Shown here one piece after another: positions 1 to 8,099 of a stretch of 64,000 bases of DNA. Source of the DNA: Intrasporangium oryzae NRRL B-24470 (lineage in GTDB: Bacteria; Actinomycetota; Actinomycetes; Actinomycetales; Dermatophilaceae); contig NZ_AWSA01000021.1 of assembly GCF_000576595.1 (NCBI RefSeq), positions 1 to 64,000 of the forward strand. Direction: 5' to 3'. How positions within the stretch are numbered: the stretch's first letter is position 1; each line of letters opens with the position of its first letter. A program made the position numbers and the translations under genes. The notes under the pieces were generated by a model. That model searched no databases. It saw nothing but the letters and a program-made list of their open reading frames with translations, and was not told where the DNA came from.

Positions 1-574
1 CGGCCTCGGCGAGGCGCCGGACGGCCTCCAGTCGCGTCCGGAGCAGCGCCGCGACCGGCGCGCCACCCGACGCCGCGCCGGCCCCGTGCGGCAGCCAGCC
101 CGTGAACGACTCGGTCAGCCGGGAGCCCGTGCCCCGCGGCTCGATCGTCGTCACGACACCGGTCTCGAAGCGGGCCGAGAGGTCGCGCTGTTCGACGATG
201 CAGCCCTCGTCGACCGCCTCGAACGTCGTGGTGAGGGTCAGCGGGGCCGGGCCGTCGGCGCTCCGCGCCACGACGCGGACGTGCCGGTCGAGGGCGACGA
301 CGGCGCTGATGCCGACGCGGACGCGACCGTCGGACCGGCGCCAGATCCCGACGAACTCGGGCTCGGTCGCGGGTCCGACGTGCGGCAGGGGGACCACGGC
401 GACACAGGTCGCTCCGGCGTCCGCCGAGGACCCGCGCCGCGGCGCGACCGCGCGCTGCCAGGCCAGCTCGAGCGGGGCCGCGATGAGGACCCGGTGACGC
501 ACGACGAGCGGGAGGCGCTCGACAGGAGGCATGGGTCGCCTGGAGAGCTGCTCGCCGAGCAGCCGTTGCATCAT
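1..574 (-). CDS. Partial START/SRPBCC-like hypothetical protein (C-terminus beyond window)
   Basis: An open minus-strand frame runs from tandem ATGs at 574/571 to the left edge with no stop, about 191 residues. An internal ATG at 532 is another possible start. The N-terminal pattern (a beta strand then A-P-L-E-L-A-W) and a C-terminal helix rich in Leu and Arg (V-A-A-L-L-R-T-R-L-E-A-V-R-R-L-A) suggest the helix-grip fold of SRPBCC/START proteins. That is a fold-level inference; no catalytic motif is visible. The next gene upstream on this strand is an AHSA1 protein of the same broad fold, so the two may be related. The true C-terminus and substrate cannot be judged here. Confidence 0.6.
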   Translation of the reverse strand, partial: MMQRLLGEQLSRRPMPPVERLPLVVRHRVLIAAPLELAWQRAVAPRRGSSADAGATCVAVVPLPHVGPATEPEFVGIWRRSDGRVRVGISAVVALDRHVRVVARSADGPAPLTLTTTFEAVDEGCIVEQRDLSARFETGVVTTIEPRGTGSRLTESFTGWLPHGAGAASGGAPVAALLRTRLEAVRRLAEA

Positions 575-629
575 CCTGCGCACCCTGTGGAGTCTCTTCC
601 ACGCCGACCGGCCCGGCCAGCGGGAACGG

Positions 630-678
630 CACCGCCGACTCGCACGTCGATGCAGCCCGAGCGTGCGAGTCGGTGGTG
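630..678 (-). terminator. Long hairpin downstream of the AHSA1 gene
   Basis: The arms at 635-646 (CCGACTCGCACG) and 662-673 pair perfectly. Pairing extends outward through one G-T to 630/678, giving about 17 pairs around a 15-nt loop. It lies just past the stop of the AHSA1 gene and before the next minus-strand gene. There is no T-tract, as is common for actinobacterial hairpin terminators, so an operator role is also possible. Confidence 0.55.
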
Positions 679-696
679 ATCTCCGTGTGAGGGTTC

Positions 697-1164
697 TCAG
701 CCGAGGGGGGCGCCCGTCTCGAGGAGCGTCTTGAGGCCGCTGAGGACCCGCATCCAGCCGGTCCCGGCGACGCTCTCGGCGGTGCGCGAGGAGCCCTCGA
801 GGTGGTCGTGGGTCACGGTGAGGAGGCTGACGCCGTCGTCGCCGGGGGTGATCTCCCACGTCACCCGGCTCTCGGGCTCCTCGGCGAGGTCCGGGTGGTA
901 GAGCGAGCGCCAGCCGTGGACGAGCCGTCGGGGCGGGTCGAACTCGATGACGTGGGAGCTTCCCCAGTCGGCGCCGTCGGGCCCTCGGGACGTGTAGGCG
1001 TCAGGCGTCACGGAGATCCGGGCGCCGTAGAAGTAGCGCTCGCTCCACTCGGGCGAGGTGATGGCCTCCCAGATCGCCTCGGGGGTGGCCTTGATGAAGA
1101 CGTGGTAGACCTGCGCGGGAACGCCGGTCTGGGTGGGTGAGGTCTGGACGGTTGACTCAGTCAT
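697..1164 (-). CDS. AHSA1/SRPBCC domain protein
   Basis: This 155-residue protein has the AHSA1 (activator of Hsp90 ATPase homologue) pattern. An early strand and helix (F-I-K-A-T-P-E-A-I-W-E-A-I-T-S-P, about residues 22-37) is followed by W-S-E-R-Y-F, a central H-V-I-E-F-D-P-P-R-R-L-V segment and a C-terminal helix ending in L-K-T-L-L-E-T. The start overlaps the stop of the upstream ArsR gene by 8 nt, so the pair is one transcriptional unit. ArsR-AHSA1 pairs are common in actinobacteria and Bacillota; the partner usually binds a small hydrophobic ligand, but the ligand is unknown here. Confidence 0.85.
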   Translation of the reverse strand: MTESTVQTSPTQTGVPAQVYHVFIKATPEAIWEAITSPEWSERYFYGARISVTPDAYTSRGPDGADWGSSHVIEFDPPRRLVHGWRSLYHPDLAEEPESRVTWEITPGDDGVSLLTVTHDHLEGSSRTAESVAGTGWMRVLSGLKTLLETGAPLG

Positions 1165-1504
1165 GCTGGTGCTCCTCGAGAGCGGCCTTGAGGTCGGCCA
1201 GGGCCGACACGTGAGGTTCTGCGAACTTGCTGATCCACCGGTCGTGGATCAGGCGGATGGGCACGGGATTGAGGAAGTGGTGCTTCTCCCGGCCGGACCG
1301 GCGGGCCGTCACGAGCCCTGCCTCCTCGAGGACCTTCAGGTGTTTCATGACACCGAAGCGCGTCATGTCGAGCTCGGACTCGAGCTCTGCGAGCGTGCGG
1401 CCGTCGCGCTCGAAGAGCCGGTCGAGCAGGAACCGTCGGGTCGGATCGGCGAGGGCCTTGAAGACGGCGTCGTCATCTGACACCCCACGAAAATAGGTGA
1501 CCAT
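1157..1504 (-). CDS. ArsR-family winged-helix regulator
   Basis: The ATG at 1504 gives 115 residues starting M-V-T-Y-F-R. A longer frame reaches 1591, but it would run through the divergent promoter and lacks family similarity. The wHTH is clear: A-L-A-D-P-T-R-R-F-L-L-D-R-L (helix 1-2), L-A-E-L-E-S-E-L-D-M-T-R-F-G-V-M-K-H-L recognition region, and the wing S-G-R-E-K-H-H-F. No CxC metal motif is visible, so this is not a typical arsenic sensor; it belongs to the subgroup paired with AHSA1 genes. A 16-bp palindrome overlaps its start codon and suggests autoregulation. It is divergent from the RNase gene. Confidence 0.9.
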   Translation of the reverse strand: MVTYFRGVSDDDAVFKALADPTRRFLLDRLFERDGRTLAELESELDMTRFGVMKHLKVLEEAGLVTARRSGREKHHFLNPVPIRLIHDRWISKFAEPHVSALADLKAALEEHQHD

Positions 1505-1512
1505 TTGGTCAC
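1497..1512. promoter_or_regulatory. Palindrome over the ArsR start: candidate operator
   Basis: GTGACCA-TT-TGGTCAC is a perfect 7-2-7 inverted repeat. The arsR ATG lies inside it (1502-1504). Its symmetry and place suit a dimeric ArsR repressor controlling its own unit and perhaps the divergent RNase-barstar pair. Binding is inferred. Confidence 0.6.
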
Positions 1513-1572
1513 ATGTCAAGAGGCGGCCCGCGTCGTCCGGCGACCCCTGAGCGGGTGGCGCATCATGGCGGG

Positions 1573-2040
1573 GTGAGGACTCTCCGGTCACGACAGGTCC
1601 AAGGGGCGATCCTCGTCGTCGCGGCGCTCGCCGTCGTCTGGCTGCTCGTCGTGTTCGTCCAGGGTGGGGCCTCCACCGGCGGTGCAGGAGCTTCCCCCGC
1701 CGGCCCGGCAGGCGCGAGGGCGGTCCGGACGCTCGTGACCGACCCGGCGTCGGGGCTGCCGTGGATCGACGAGTCGGCGCTCCCGCCCGAGGCCCGCGAG
1801 ACGCTCGCGCTCATCCGGGCGGGCGGGCCCTTCCCCTACCCCCGCAACGACGGGGTGACATTCGCCAACCGTGAGGGACTGCTCCCCCGCGAGCAGCGCG
1901 GCTACTACCGCGAGTACACGGTGCAGACCCCCGGCTCCCCCGACCGCGGACCCCGCCGCATCATCACGGGGTCCGGGGGCGAGACGTACTGGACCGCAGA
2001 CCACTACGCATCGTTCAGCCGGATCCGGGAGGGATCATGA
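1573..2040 (+). CDS. Membrane-anchored or secreted guanyl-specific ribonuclease (RNase Sa/barnase superfamily)
   Basis: Starting at GTG 1573 gives 155 residues. Residues 10-30 form one hydrophobic helix, either a signal peptide or an anchor, followed by a Gly/Ala/Ser/Pro linker. The catalytic domain (about 52-155) matches the Streptomyces RNase Sa pattern closely: the general base Glu114 in Y-Y-R-E-Y-T-V, the Arg pair 128-129 in G-P-R-R-I-I-T-G and His144 in T-A-D-H-Y-A-S-F. The family cleaves single-stranded RNA after G. The stop overlaps the ATG of the barstar gene (ATGA), so enzyme and inhibitor are translationally coupled. A start at ATG 1513 is possible but would run into the divergent arsR operator region. 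Confidence 0.88.
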   Translation: MRTLRSRQVQGAILVVAALAVVWLLVVFVQGGASTGGAGASPAGPAGARAVRTLVTDPASGLPWIDESALPPEARETLALIRAGGPFPYPRNDGVTFANREGLLPREQRGYYREYTVQTPGSPDRGPRRIITGSGGETYWTADHYASFSRIREGS

Positions 2041-2387
2041 CGACGTTCCTCGGCAGGCACAGCGAGGCAGAGGACCACCTCGCCGACCTCGACGCCCAGG
2101 GGCTCGACGTCCGCGTCGTCACGGCCGGGACCGACAAGGAGTCCGTCCTCGACGGGTTCGCGACCGGGCTCGAGCTGCCCACCTGGTTCGGGCGCAACTG
2201 GGACGCCCTCCTCGATGCCCTCCGCGACCTCGACGCGGCCCGGGGCCGGACGGGGATCGCCCTCGTGTGGGACCACACGCTGGCGCTGCGCGACGGCGAC
2301 CGCGCGACCTACCGGACCGTCCTCGACGTCCTCGAGCAGGTCGAGGACGAGCGCGAGGACCTCTGGGTCACCGTGATCAACCGGTAG
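2037..2387 (+). CDS. Barstar-family ribonuclease inhibitor
   Basis: This 116-residue acidic protein has the barstar hallmark L-P-T-W-F-G-R-N-W-D-A-L-L-D-A-L at about residues 47-62 and a beta-strand end (L-W-V-T-V-I-N). Barstars bind barnase-type RNases in the cytoplasm and block the active site with an acidic helix. The four-base overlap with the RNase gene makes the pairing firm: it should protect the producer from the enzyme before export. No promoter of its own is visible. Confidence 0.9.
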   Translation: MTTFLGRHSEAEDHLADLDAQGLDVRVVTAGTDKESVLDGFATGLELPTWFGRNWDALLDALRDLDAARGRTGIALVWDHTLALRDGDRATYRTVLDVLEQVEDEREDLWVTVINR

Positions 2388-2403
2388 CGGCAGTCGCGCA
2401 CCC

Positions 2404-3429
2404 CTACGAGACGAAGACGCGCTCGTCGATGAGCCGCTCGGTGACCTCGCGCCCCTCGCGGTGGAAGCGGCCGTGCTCGAAGTCCTTGGCGAACTCGAGC
2501 TCGACGTGGGCCCGACCGTGGCGGTTCTTCTCGAGCGACAGGACCGACCAGCCACGGAAGCGCTGGGCGTTGCCGAGGTCGTATACGAGGTGCTCGCGCG
2601 AGACGATGTCGACCTTGTCGTTGATGATCATGACGACGTCGGCCTCGTAGGCGAGCGACGACGATCCGCGCAGGTCGTGAGTGCGCATCCGGTGGCCCGC
2701 GGCCAGGCTCTCCTTGTCGGCGGCCGACACGGCGACGACGGGGACCCGGAGCTCGAGGGCGATGTCCTTCAGGCCCTCGGCGGCGATGCTGATGCGTTCG
2801 TCCTCGCCCGCGCCGGGGACGGGGAGCTTCTGGATGTAGTCGAGCAGGACGAGCGGCGCGCTCCCGGTCGCCTCGGAGACCCGCCGCACCACCGCCGAGA
2901 CCTCCGCCAGCGTCGTCGAGCCGCCGGAGGACTCGTGGATGTGCAGGCGGTCGCCGTAGCCGACGAGGGCGGCATACGCCTCGGCCCCTCCCGGAAGGGA
3001 GGAGAGGACGGCGTCGAGCGGCGCGCCGCCCGAGCCCGCCTCGAGGGCCCGGCGGACGTCGTGGACGCCCGCGGCCTCGACGACACCCCCCTCCACCGCC
3101 TCGGCGGCCTCCATCGAGATGAGCCGCTCGAGGAGCGTGTGCGCCTCGTGCTCGTACGAGAAGACGACCGCGCTGCCCCCAGCGGCCACGGCGTTGCGGG
3201 CCAGCTGGAGCCCGAGCGTCGTCTTGCCGTGTCCCGCCGGCCCGCCGAGGAGCACGAGCTCCCCGGAGCGCAGGCCGCCGGTCAGCATCCGGTCGAGCGC
3301 CGGGAACTGCGTCGGCCAGACCGCCGCCCCGGCGGCCTGGCCGCGGCGCAGCACCGCGTCGGTCTCGCTGAGCAGGGATCCGAGCGAACGGAGCGCGCCC
3401 GCCTCGTGGTGTCCTGGTGGTGTCGCCAT
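2404..3429 (-). CDS. DnaB C-terminal-domain-like RecA-fold ATPase
   Basis: A 341-residue protein with a Walker A at 62-70 (G-G-P-A-G-H-G-K-T) and a Walker B region L-V-L-L-D-Y-I-Q near residue 195. The segment D-L-R-G-S-S-S-L-A-Y-E-A-D-V-V matches the arginine-finger region of replicative helicases of the DnaB/RepA type. The N-terminal primase-binding domain of DnaB (about 150 residues) is absent and the protein starts about 40 residues before the ATPase core, so it is not the main replicative helicase. It could be a KaiC/RadA-like or accessory DnaB paralogue. It stands alone with a 16-nt gap to the convergent barstar gene. The function is unknown. Confidence 0.75.
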   Translation of the reverse strand: MATPPGHHEAGALRSLGSLLSETDAVLRRGQAAGAAVWPTQFPALDRMLTGGLRSGELVLLGGPAGHGKTTLGLQLARNAVAAGGSAVVFSYEHEAHTLLERLISMEAAEAVEGGVVEAAGVHDVRRALEAGSGGAPLDAVLSSLPGGAEAYAALVGYGDRLHIHESSGGSTTLAEVSAVVRRVSEATGSAPLVLLDYIQKLPVPGAGEDERISIAAEGLKDIALELRVPVVAVSAADKESLAAGHRMRTHDLRGSSSLAYEADVVMIINDKVDIVSREHLVYDLGNAQRFRGWSVLSLEKNRHGRAHVELEFAKDFEHGRFHREGREVTERLIDERVFVS

Positions 3430-3533
3430 GCCGCAGATTGGACCACAGGCTGGCGTCCGCCGGGGTGGCTTTGGCCGAGGCCGATCACCCGCCGAGACGG
3501 TTCACCGTCGCCGTGCGCCCGGGAGCGACCGGC

Positions 3534-4997
3534 TCAGAGGGCCAGTCCGACGTACTTCGTCTCGAGGTACTCGTCGATGCCCTCGAAGCCGCCCTCGCGC
3601 CCGACGCCCGAGGCCTTGACGCCACCGAACGGCGCCGCCGGGTTGGAGACGATGCCCTGGTTGACGCCGACCATGCCGAACTCGAGCGCCTCGGAGACGA
3701 GCAGGGCACGGGAGACGTCGCGGGTGAAGAGGTAGGCGACGAGGCCGTACTCGGTGTCGTTGGCCATCCGGATCGCCTCCTCGTCGGTGCTGAAGGTCGA
3801 GATCGGGGCGACCGGGCCGAAGATCTCCTCGCGGGCGAGGTCGGCCTCGGCGGGGACGTCGGCGAGGACGGTCGGCTGGTAGAACCACCCGGCGCCCTCG
3901 CGCGCGGAGCCGCCGACGACGACCTTCGCGCCCTTCGCGACGGCGTCGTCGACGAGCGAGGCGACCTTGTCGCGGGACTTCTCGTCGACGAGCGGGCCGA
4001 CGTCGACGCCGTCCTCGGTGCCGTGGCCGAGGGTCAGGGCGCCCATCCGCGCCGCGAGCTTGGCGCCGAACTCCTCGGCCAGGGACTCGTGGACGTAGAA
4101 CCGGTTGGCCGCGGTGCAGGCCTCACCCATGTTGCGCATCTTCGCGAGCATGGCGCCGTCGACCGCCTTGTCGACGTCGGCGTCGGCGAACACGAGGAAC
4201 GGGGCGTTGCCGCCGAGCTCCATCGAGACGCGGAGGATCTGCTGCGAGGCCTGCTCCATGAGCTTGCGCCCGACGGGGGTGGACCCGGTGAAGGTCAGCT
4301 TGCGCAGGCGCGGGTCACGGATGAGGGGCTCCATGACGTCGCCGGTGTGGCTCGTCGTGATGACGTTGAGGACACCCGCCGGCAGGCCACACTCCTGGAG
4401 GAGGTCGGCGAGGGCGAGCATCGTCAGCGGGGTCTGCGAGGCCGGCTTGACGACCATGGTGCAGCCGGCGGCGATGGCCGGGCCGATCTTTCGGGTGCCC
4501 ATCGCGAGGGGGAAGTTCCACGGCGTGATCATCAACGTCGGACCGACCGGCTGCTTCATCGTCATGAGGCGCGTCGCGCCGTTGGGGGCGACGGAGTAGC
4601 GCCCGCTGACGCGGACGGCCTCCTCGGAGAACCAGCGGAAGAACTCGGCGCCGTAGGCGACCTCGCCGCGGGACTCGGCGAGCGTCTTGCCCATCTCGAG
4701 CGTCATGAGCATCGCGAAGTCGTCGGCGCGAGCCGTGATCTTCTCGTATGCCGCTCGCAGCAGCTCCGCACGGTCGCGCGGTGCCGTGCGGGCCCAGTCG
4801 GCCTGCGCCGCGACGGCGGCGTCGAGCGCGGCCGTGCCGTCGGCGACGGTCGCGTCAGCGACGTGGGTGAGGACCTCACCCGTGGCCGGGTCGTCGACCG
4901 GGATGGTCGCTCCCCCGGTCGCGTCGCGCCACGAGCCGCCGATGAGCAGGCCCTTGGGGACGGTGTCGAGGACTGGGTGCTGGGTCACGGAGGTCAT
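3534..4997 (-). CDS. gabD: NAD(P)-dependent succinate-semialdehyde dehydrogenase
   Basis: The ATG at 4997 gives 487 residues, the normal GabD length; the open frame extends upstream but without family sequence. Aldehyde-dehydrogenase motifs are intact: the cofactor segment M-I-T-P-W-N-F-P, the general base in M-E-L-G-G-N-A-P (near residue 260), the nucleophile in N-M-G-E-A-C-T-A-A-N-R (near 295) and the C-terminal E-I-F-G-P-V. It oxidises succinate semialdehyde to succinate, the last step of GABA breakdown. It lies 118 nt downstream of the pot operon on the same strand, so it may have its own promoter. Closely related aldehyde dehydrogenases cannot be excluded. Confidence 0.85.
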   Translation of the reverse strand: MTSVTQHPVLDTVPKGLLIGGSWRDATGGATIPVDDPATGEVLTHVADATVADGTAALDAAVAAQADWARTAPRDRAELLRAAYEKITARADDFAMLMTLEMGKTLAESRGEVAYGAEFFRWFSEEAVRVSGRYSVAPNGATRLMTMKQPVGPTLMITPWNFPLAMGTRKIGPAIAAGCTMVVKPASQTPLTMLALADLLQECGLPAGVLNVITTSHTGDVMEPLIRDPRLRKLTFTGSTPVGRKLMEQASQQILRVSMELGGNAPFLVFADADVDKAVDGAMLAKMRNMGEACTAANRFYVHESLAEEFGAKLAARMGALTLGHGTEDGVDVGPLVDEKSRDKVASLVDDAVAKGAKVVVGGSAREGAGWFYQPTVLADVPAEADLAREEIFGPVAPISTFSTDEEAIRMANDTEYGLVAYLFTRDVSRALLVSEALEFGMVGVNQGIVSNPAAPFGGVKASGVGREGGFEGIDEYLETKYVGLAL

Positions 4998-5115
4998 GTC
5001 TGAAAACCTAGTTCCTGCGGCGTGCGAGCGTCGTCCGGGGTGCCGAACAGCGGCGTCGCGGTCGGGTGGTGGGTGGTTCGTCGAGGCGGGTAGAGGCGTC
5101 CGAGCGCAGCCGCGC

Positions 5116-6363
5116 TCAGCGGTCCTCCATGCCCCAGGGGGAGCCGTAGCCCTGCGGCTTGGGGGCGGCGAGCAGGTCGAGGAAGGGCACGGCGTCGAAG
5201 GCCTCGGGCCCGAGGACGCCCGCTCCCTTCCAGGTGCCGTTCGCGAGCAGCTCGAGGGCGACGACGGGGTTGACAGCGGTCTGCCACACGACGCACTGGG
5301 CGCCGTACGCCTCCATGGTCTCGGCGTTGTCGACGACGTGGTAGAGGTAGGTGCGGCGGGGCTGCCCATCCGTGCCGGCGCCGGTGACGAAGAGGCCGGC
5401 GCAGGTCTTGCCGGTCATCCGCGGGCCGATCGTGGCGGGGTCGGGCAGGGCCGCCGCGACGACGTCGCGAGGCGAGACCTGCACCCCCTTGACTGTGATC
5501 GGCTCGGTGCGGTCGAGGCCGAGCGTGTTGAGGACCTTGAGGATGGTGATGAACTCGTCACCGAGGCCGTACTTGAACGTCACCCGCTTGGCGTCGACCC
5601 AGCGCGGCATGAGGAGGACCTCCTCGTGCTCGACGTTGACGCACTCGACGGGGCCGATGCCCTCCGGGAAGTCGAAGACCTCGGGCTCGCTGAAGGGCGG
5701 CGTCGTGAACCAGCCGCGGTCCTTCTCCCAGACGACGGGAGGGTTGAGGCACTCCTCGATCGTCGTCCACATCGAGAAGCTCGGGGCGAAGATCTCGTTG
5801 CCCTCATCGTCGTGGACGACCAGGTTGGCACCGTCGCGCGTGCCGAGCTCGTCGATCTCGGAGAAGAGGTGGTCGGCGGCATACCGGGCGAAGACGTCGG
5901 AGAGGCCGGGCTCGACACCGATCCCGACGAGGGCGAGACGCCCGTCGGCCTGCCACGCGTCGGCGACGGCGAACTGCTCGTCGCCGAGCATCACCCCGAC
6001 CTTCTCGTAGGGCTGCTCGGGGTGGCGCTGCGACAGGCTCATCGCCATGTCGAGGTAGTCGGCCCCGGCCGCCCTCGCGCCGGTGAAGACCGGCATCGTG
6101 AACTTCGGGTCGACGGCGTTGAAGACGTGCGTCGCGCCGTGCTCCCTGGCGAGGGCGGTCACCGCGGCGGCGTCCGACGCGTCGACCTGGGCGGCGACGA
6201 ATCGGCCTTCCTCCGTATGCCGCTCGGTCACCGCGCGCACGGTGCGCTCGGCCCGTGCCACGTCGTAGTCGGCGACCACCCACCGCTCGAAGAAGGACCG
6301 CTCGGCGGCGATGCGGGCGGCGGCGTCGCCGACGCCGCCCGCACCGATCATGAGGACCCGCAC
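5116..6363 (-). CDS. Saccharopine-dehydrogenase-family oxidoreductase in the polyamine operon
   Basis: 415 residues with an N-terminal Rossmann motif (M-I-G-A-G-G-V-G-D, about residues 5-13) and the family core around D-Y-L-D-M-A and G-I-G-V-E-P-G-L-S-D. The family includes saccharopine, carboxynorspermidine and lysine 6-dehydrogenases, which make or break a C-N bond or oxidise an amine with NAD(P). The GTG start at 6361-6363 follows the PotC stop by 3 nt, so it is the last gene of the potDABC unit. A role in using an imported polyamine or amino acid is inferred from this coupling; the exact substrate is not readable. An ATG four codons in is an alternative start. Confidence 0.8.
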   Translation of the reverse strand: MRVLMIGAGGVGDAAARIAAERSFFERWVVADYDVARAERTVRAVTERHTEEGRFVAAQVDASDAAAVTALAREHGATHVFNAVDPKFTMPVFTGARAAGADYLDMAMSLSQRHPEQPYEKVGVMLGDEQFAVADAWQADGRLALVGIGVEPGLSDVFARYAADHLFSEIDELGTRDGANLVVHDDEGNEIFAPSFSMWTTIEECLNPPVVWEKDRGWFTTPPFSEPEVFDFPEGIGPVECVNVEHEEVLLMPRWVDAKRVTFKYGLGDEFITILKVLNTLGLDRTEPITVKGVQVSPRDVVAAALPDPATIGPRMTGKTCAGLFVTGAGTDGQPRRTYLYHVVDNAETMEAYGAQCVVWQTAVNPVVALELLANGTWKGAGVLGPEAFDAVPFLDLLAAPKPQGYGSPWGMEDR

Positions 6364-6366
6364 CGG

Positions 6367-7161
6367 TCAGGCCACCTTCCGGTTGCGCCGGCTGCTCACG
6401 ACCTGCCCGATCACCACGACCGCGAGGGCGCCGAGGAACATCACCGTCCCGATGACGTTGATCTGCACCGGGGTGCCGCGCTGGGCGGCGCCCCACACGT
6501 ACATCGGGAACGTGACCGACTCGGGGCTCGCGTTGAAGTTGGTGATGATGTAGTCGTCGAACGACAGCGAGAACGCGAGCAGGGTTCCGGCCGCGATGCC
6601 CGGAAGGACGAGCGGCAGGGTCACCTTGCGGAAGGTCTGGAACTCGTTGGCGTAGAGGTCGGCCGCGGCCTGCTCGAGACGAGGGTCGAGGGAGGCGACC
6701 CGGGCCTTGACCGTGACGACGACGAACGAGAGGCAGAACATGATGTGCGCGATGAGGATCGTCGTGCGCCCGGTCGGGATCCCCATCGCGATGAACAGGG
6801 TGAGCAGGCTGGAGCCCATGACGACCTCAGGCGTGGCCATCGGCAGGAAGATGAGCAGATTGGTCCCGGAGCGGCCCCGGAAGCGGTAGCGCCCGAGCGC
6901 GAAGGCCACCATGGTGCCGAGAACCGCCGCCGTGAGCGAGGCGATCAGGCCGATCTGCAGGCTGAGGCCCACGGACTGGCACATGCCCGGGACCCCGCAC
7001 ACGTTGGTCCAGGCGTCGAAGGAGAACTCGTTCCACTGGTAGTTGTAGCGCCCGAGCGGCTTGTTGAACGAGAAGATGATGACGACGAGGTTCGGGAGCA
7101 GGATGTAGATCATCACGAGGATCCCGACGATGATGACGAGGTTGCGTCGCAGCCATGCCAT
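6367..7161 (-). CDS. potC: Polyamine-type ABC transporter permease (PotC-like)
   Basis: 264 residues with about six hydrophobic helices and the binding-protein-dependent permease loop (E-Q-A-A-A-D-L-Y-A-N-E-F-Q-T-F-R-K-V-T-L-P) near residues 160-190, which contacts the ATPase. The E-Q-A-A-A-D-L-Y-A motif and the P-L-V-L-P-G-I-A-A-G run are characteristic of PotC-type permeases. Its ATG lies 1 nt after the PotB stop. It is the second half of the heterodimeric membrane channel for spermidine/putrescine-like substrates; the substrate is inferred from PotD and the neighbouring catabolic genes. Confidence 0.88.
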   Translation of the reverse strand: MAWLRRNLVIIVGILVMIYILLPNLVVIIFSFNKPLGRYNYQWNEFSFDAWTNVCGVPGMCQSVGLSLQIGLIASLTAAVLGTMVAFALGRYRFRGRSGTNLLIFLPMATPEVVMGSSLLTLFIAMGIPTGRTTILIAHIMFCLSFVVVTVKARVASLDPRLEQAAADLYANEFQTFRKVTLPLVLPGIAAGTLLAFSLSFDDYIITNFNASPESVTFPMYVWGAAQRGTPVQINVIGTVMFLGALAVVVIGQVVSSRRNRKVA

Positions 7162-7162
7162 G

Positions 7163-8098
7163 TCAGACCAGCTCCTCTGTTCCCGCCCGACGGACGTACG
7201 TGATGACGAACGCCACGATGATCAGCATCAGGATGAAGCTGAGCGCGGCCGCGGTCGGGTAGTCGAGGACGCGGAGGAACTGCGCGTCGATGACCTGGCC
7301 GATCATGACCGTCCGCGTGCTACCGAGCAGGACCGAGTTGATGTAGTCACCGGCGGCCGGGATGAAGGTCAGCAGCGTGCCCGCGACGACGCCGGGGAGC
7401 GAGAGCGGCCAGATGACCCGGCGGAAGGCCTGGACGGGCGAGGCATAGAGGTCGCCCGCCGCCTCTACCAGCCGGTGGTCGAGTCGCTCGAGGTTGGAGT
7501 AGAGCGGCAGGACCATGAACGGCAGGAAGTTGTAGGTCAGACCGCAGATGACCGCGAACGGGGAGAAGAGCAGCTGGTCGTTGTTGATCAGCCCGACCGC
7601 CTTGAGGCCCTCCTTGAAACCCGTGAGCAGGAAGTCCGTGTGAGTCCGCAGCGCGATCTGCGCGAGCAGCCCGCTGTCACCGAGGATCGTCTGCCAGGCC
7701 AGGGTCCTGATCAGGAACGACGTGAAGAACGGGGCGATGACGAGCACGAGGAGGAAGTTCTTGTACCTGCCCGAGCGGTGGGCGATGAACCACGCCAGCG
7801 GGTAGCCCAGGGCCAGCGTCAGCAGCGTCGCGATGCCGGCGTAGATGAGCGACCTCAGCAGCTGCGGCCAGTAGGTCGACAGGGCGTCGGCGTAGGTCGC
7901 GAAGTTCCACGTCATCGTGTAGCCGTTGTCGACGTCCCCGGTCTGCAGCGACTGCGACGCGAGGGACACCATCGGGACGACGAAGAAGACCACGAGCCAG
8001 AGCAGGCCGGGCACGAGCAGCAGGTAGGGCACCGCCGCGCCCCGGCGGGCGCGCCGAGGCGCGGCCACCGGGGCGCCGGTGAGGGTGGTCACGGCCAT
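7163..8098 (-). CDS. potB: Polyamine-type ABC transporter permease (PotB-like)
   Basis: Starting at ATG 8098 gives 311 residues beginning M-A-V-T-T-L-T-G. The first helix (Y-L-L-L-V-P-G-L-L-W-L-V-V-F-F) is followed by five more and by the EAA-type loop V-E-A-A-G-D-L-Y-A-S-P-V-Q-A-F-R-R-V. The large periplasm-side loop between helices 1 and 2 is typical of PotB. The frame reaches upstream to 8248, but that part overlaps PotA and reads as noise. It sits 1 nt after the PotA stop and pairs with the PotC permease. Confidence 0.88.
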   Translation of the reverse strand: MAVTTLTGAPVAAPRRARRGAAVPYLLLVPGLLWLVVFFVVPMVSLASQSLQTGDVDNGYTMTWNFATYADALSTYWPQLLRSLIYAGIATLLTLALGYPLAWFIAHRSGRYKNFLLVLVIAPFFTSFLIRTLAWQTILGDSGLLAQIALRTHTDFLLTGFKEGLKAVGLINNDQLLFSPFAVICGLTYNFLPFMVLPLYSNLERLDHRLVEAAGDLYASPVQAFRRVIWPLSLPGVVAGTLLTFIPAAGDYINSVLLGSTRTVMIGQVIDAQFLRVLDYPTAAALSFILMLIIVAFVITYVRRAGTEELV

Positions 8099-8099
8099 G

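Noticed and set aside
4687-7203. Open plus-strand frame of 838 codons opposite gabD, the saccharopine-dehydrogenase-like gene and potC
   Set aside because: It is a shadow of three minus-strand genes with clear family motifs, and its translation is low-complexity Arg/Gly/Glu/Asp typical of antisense reading in GC-rich DNA.
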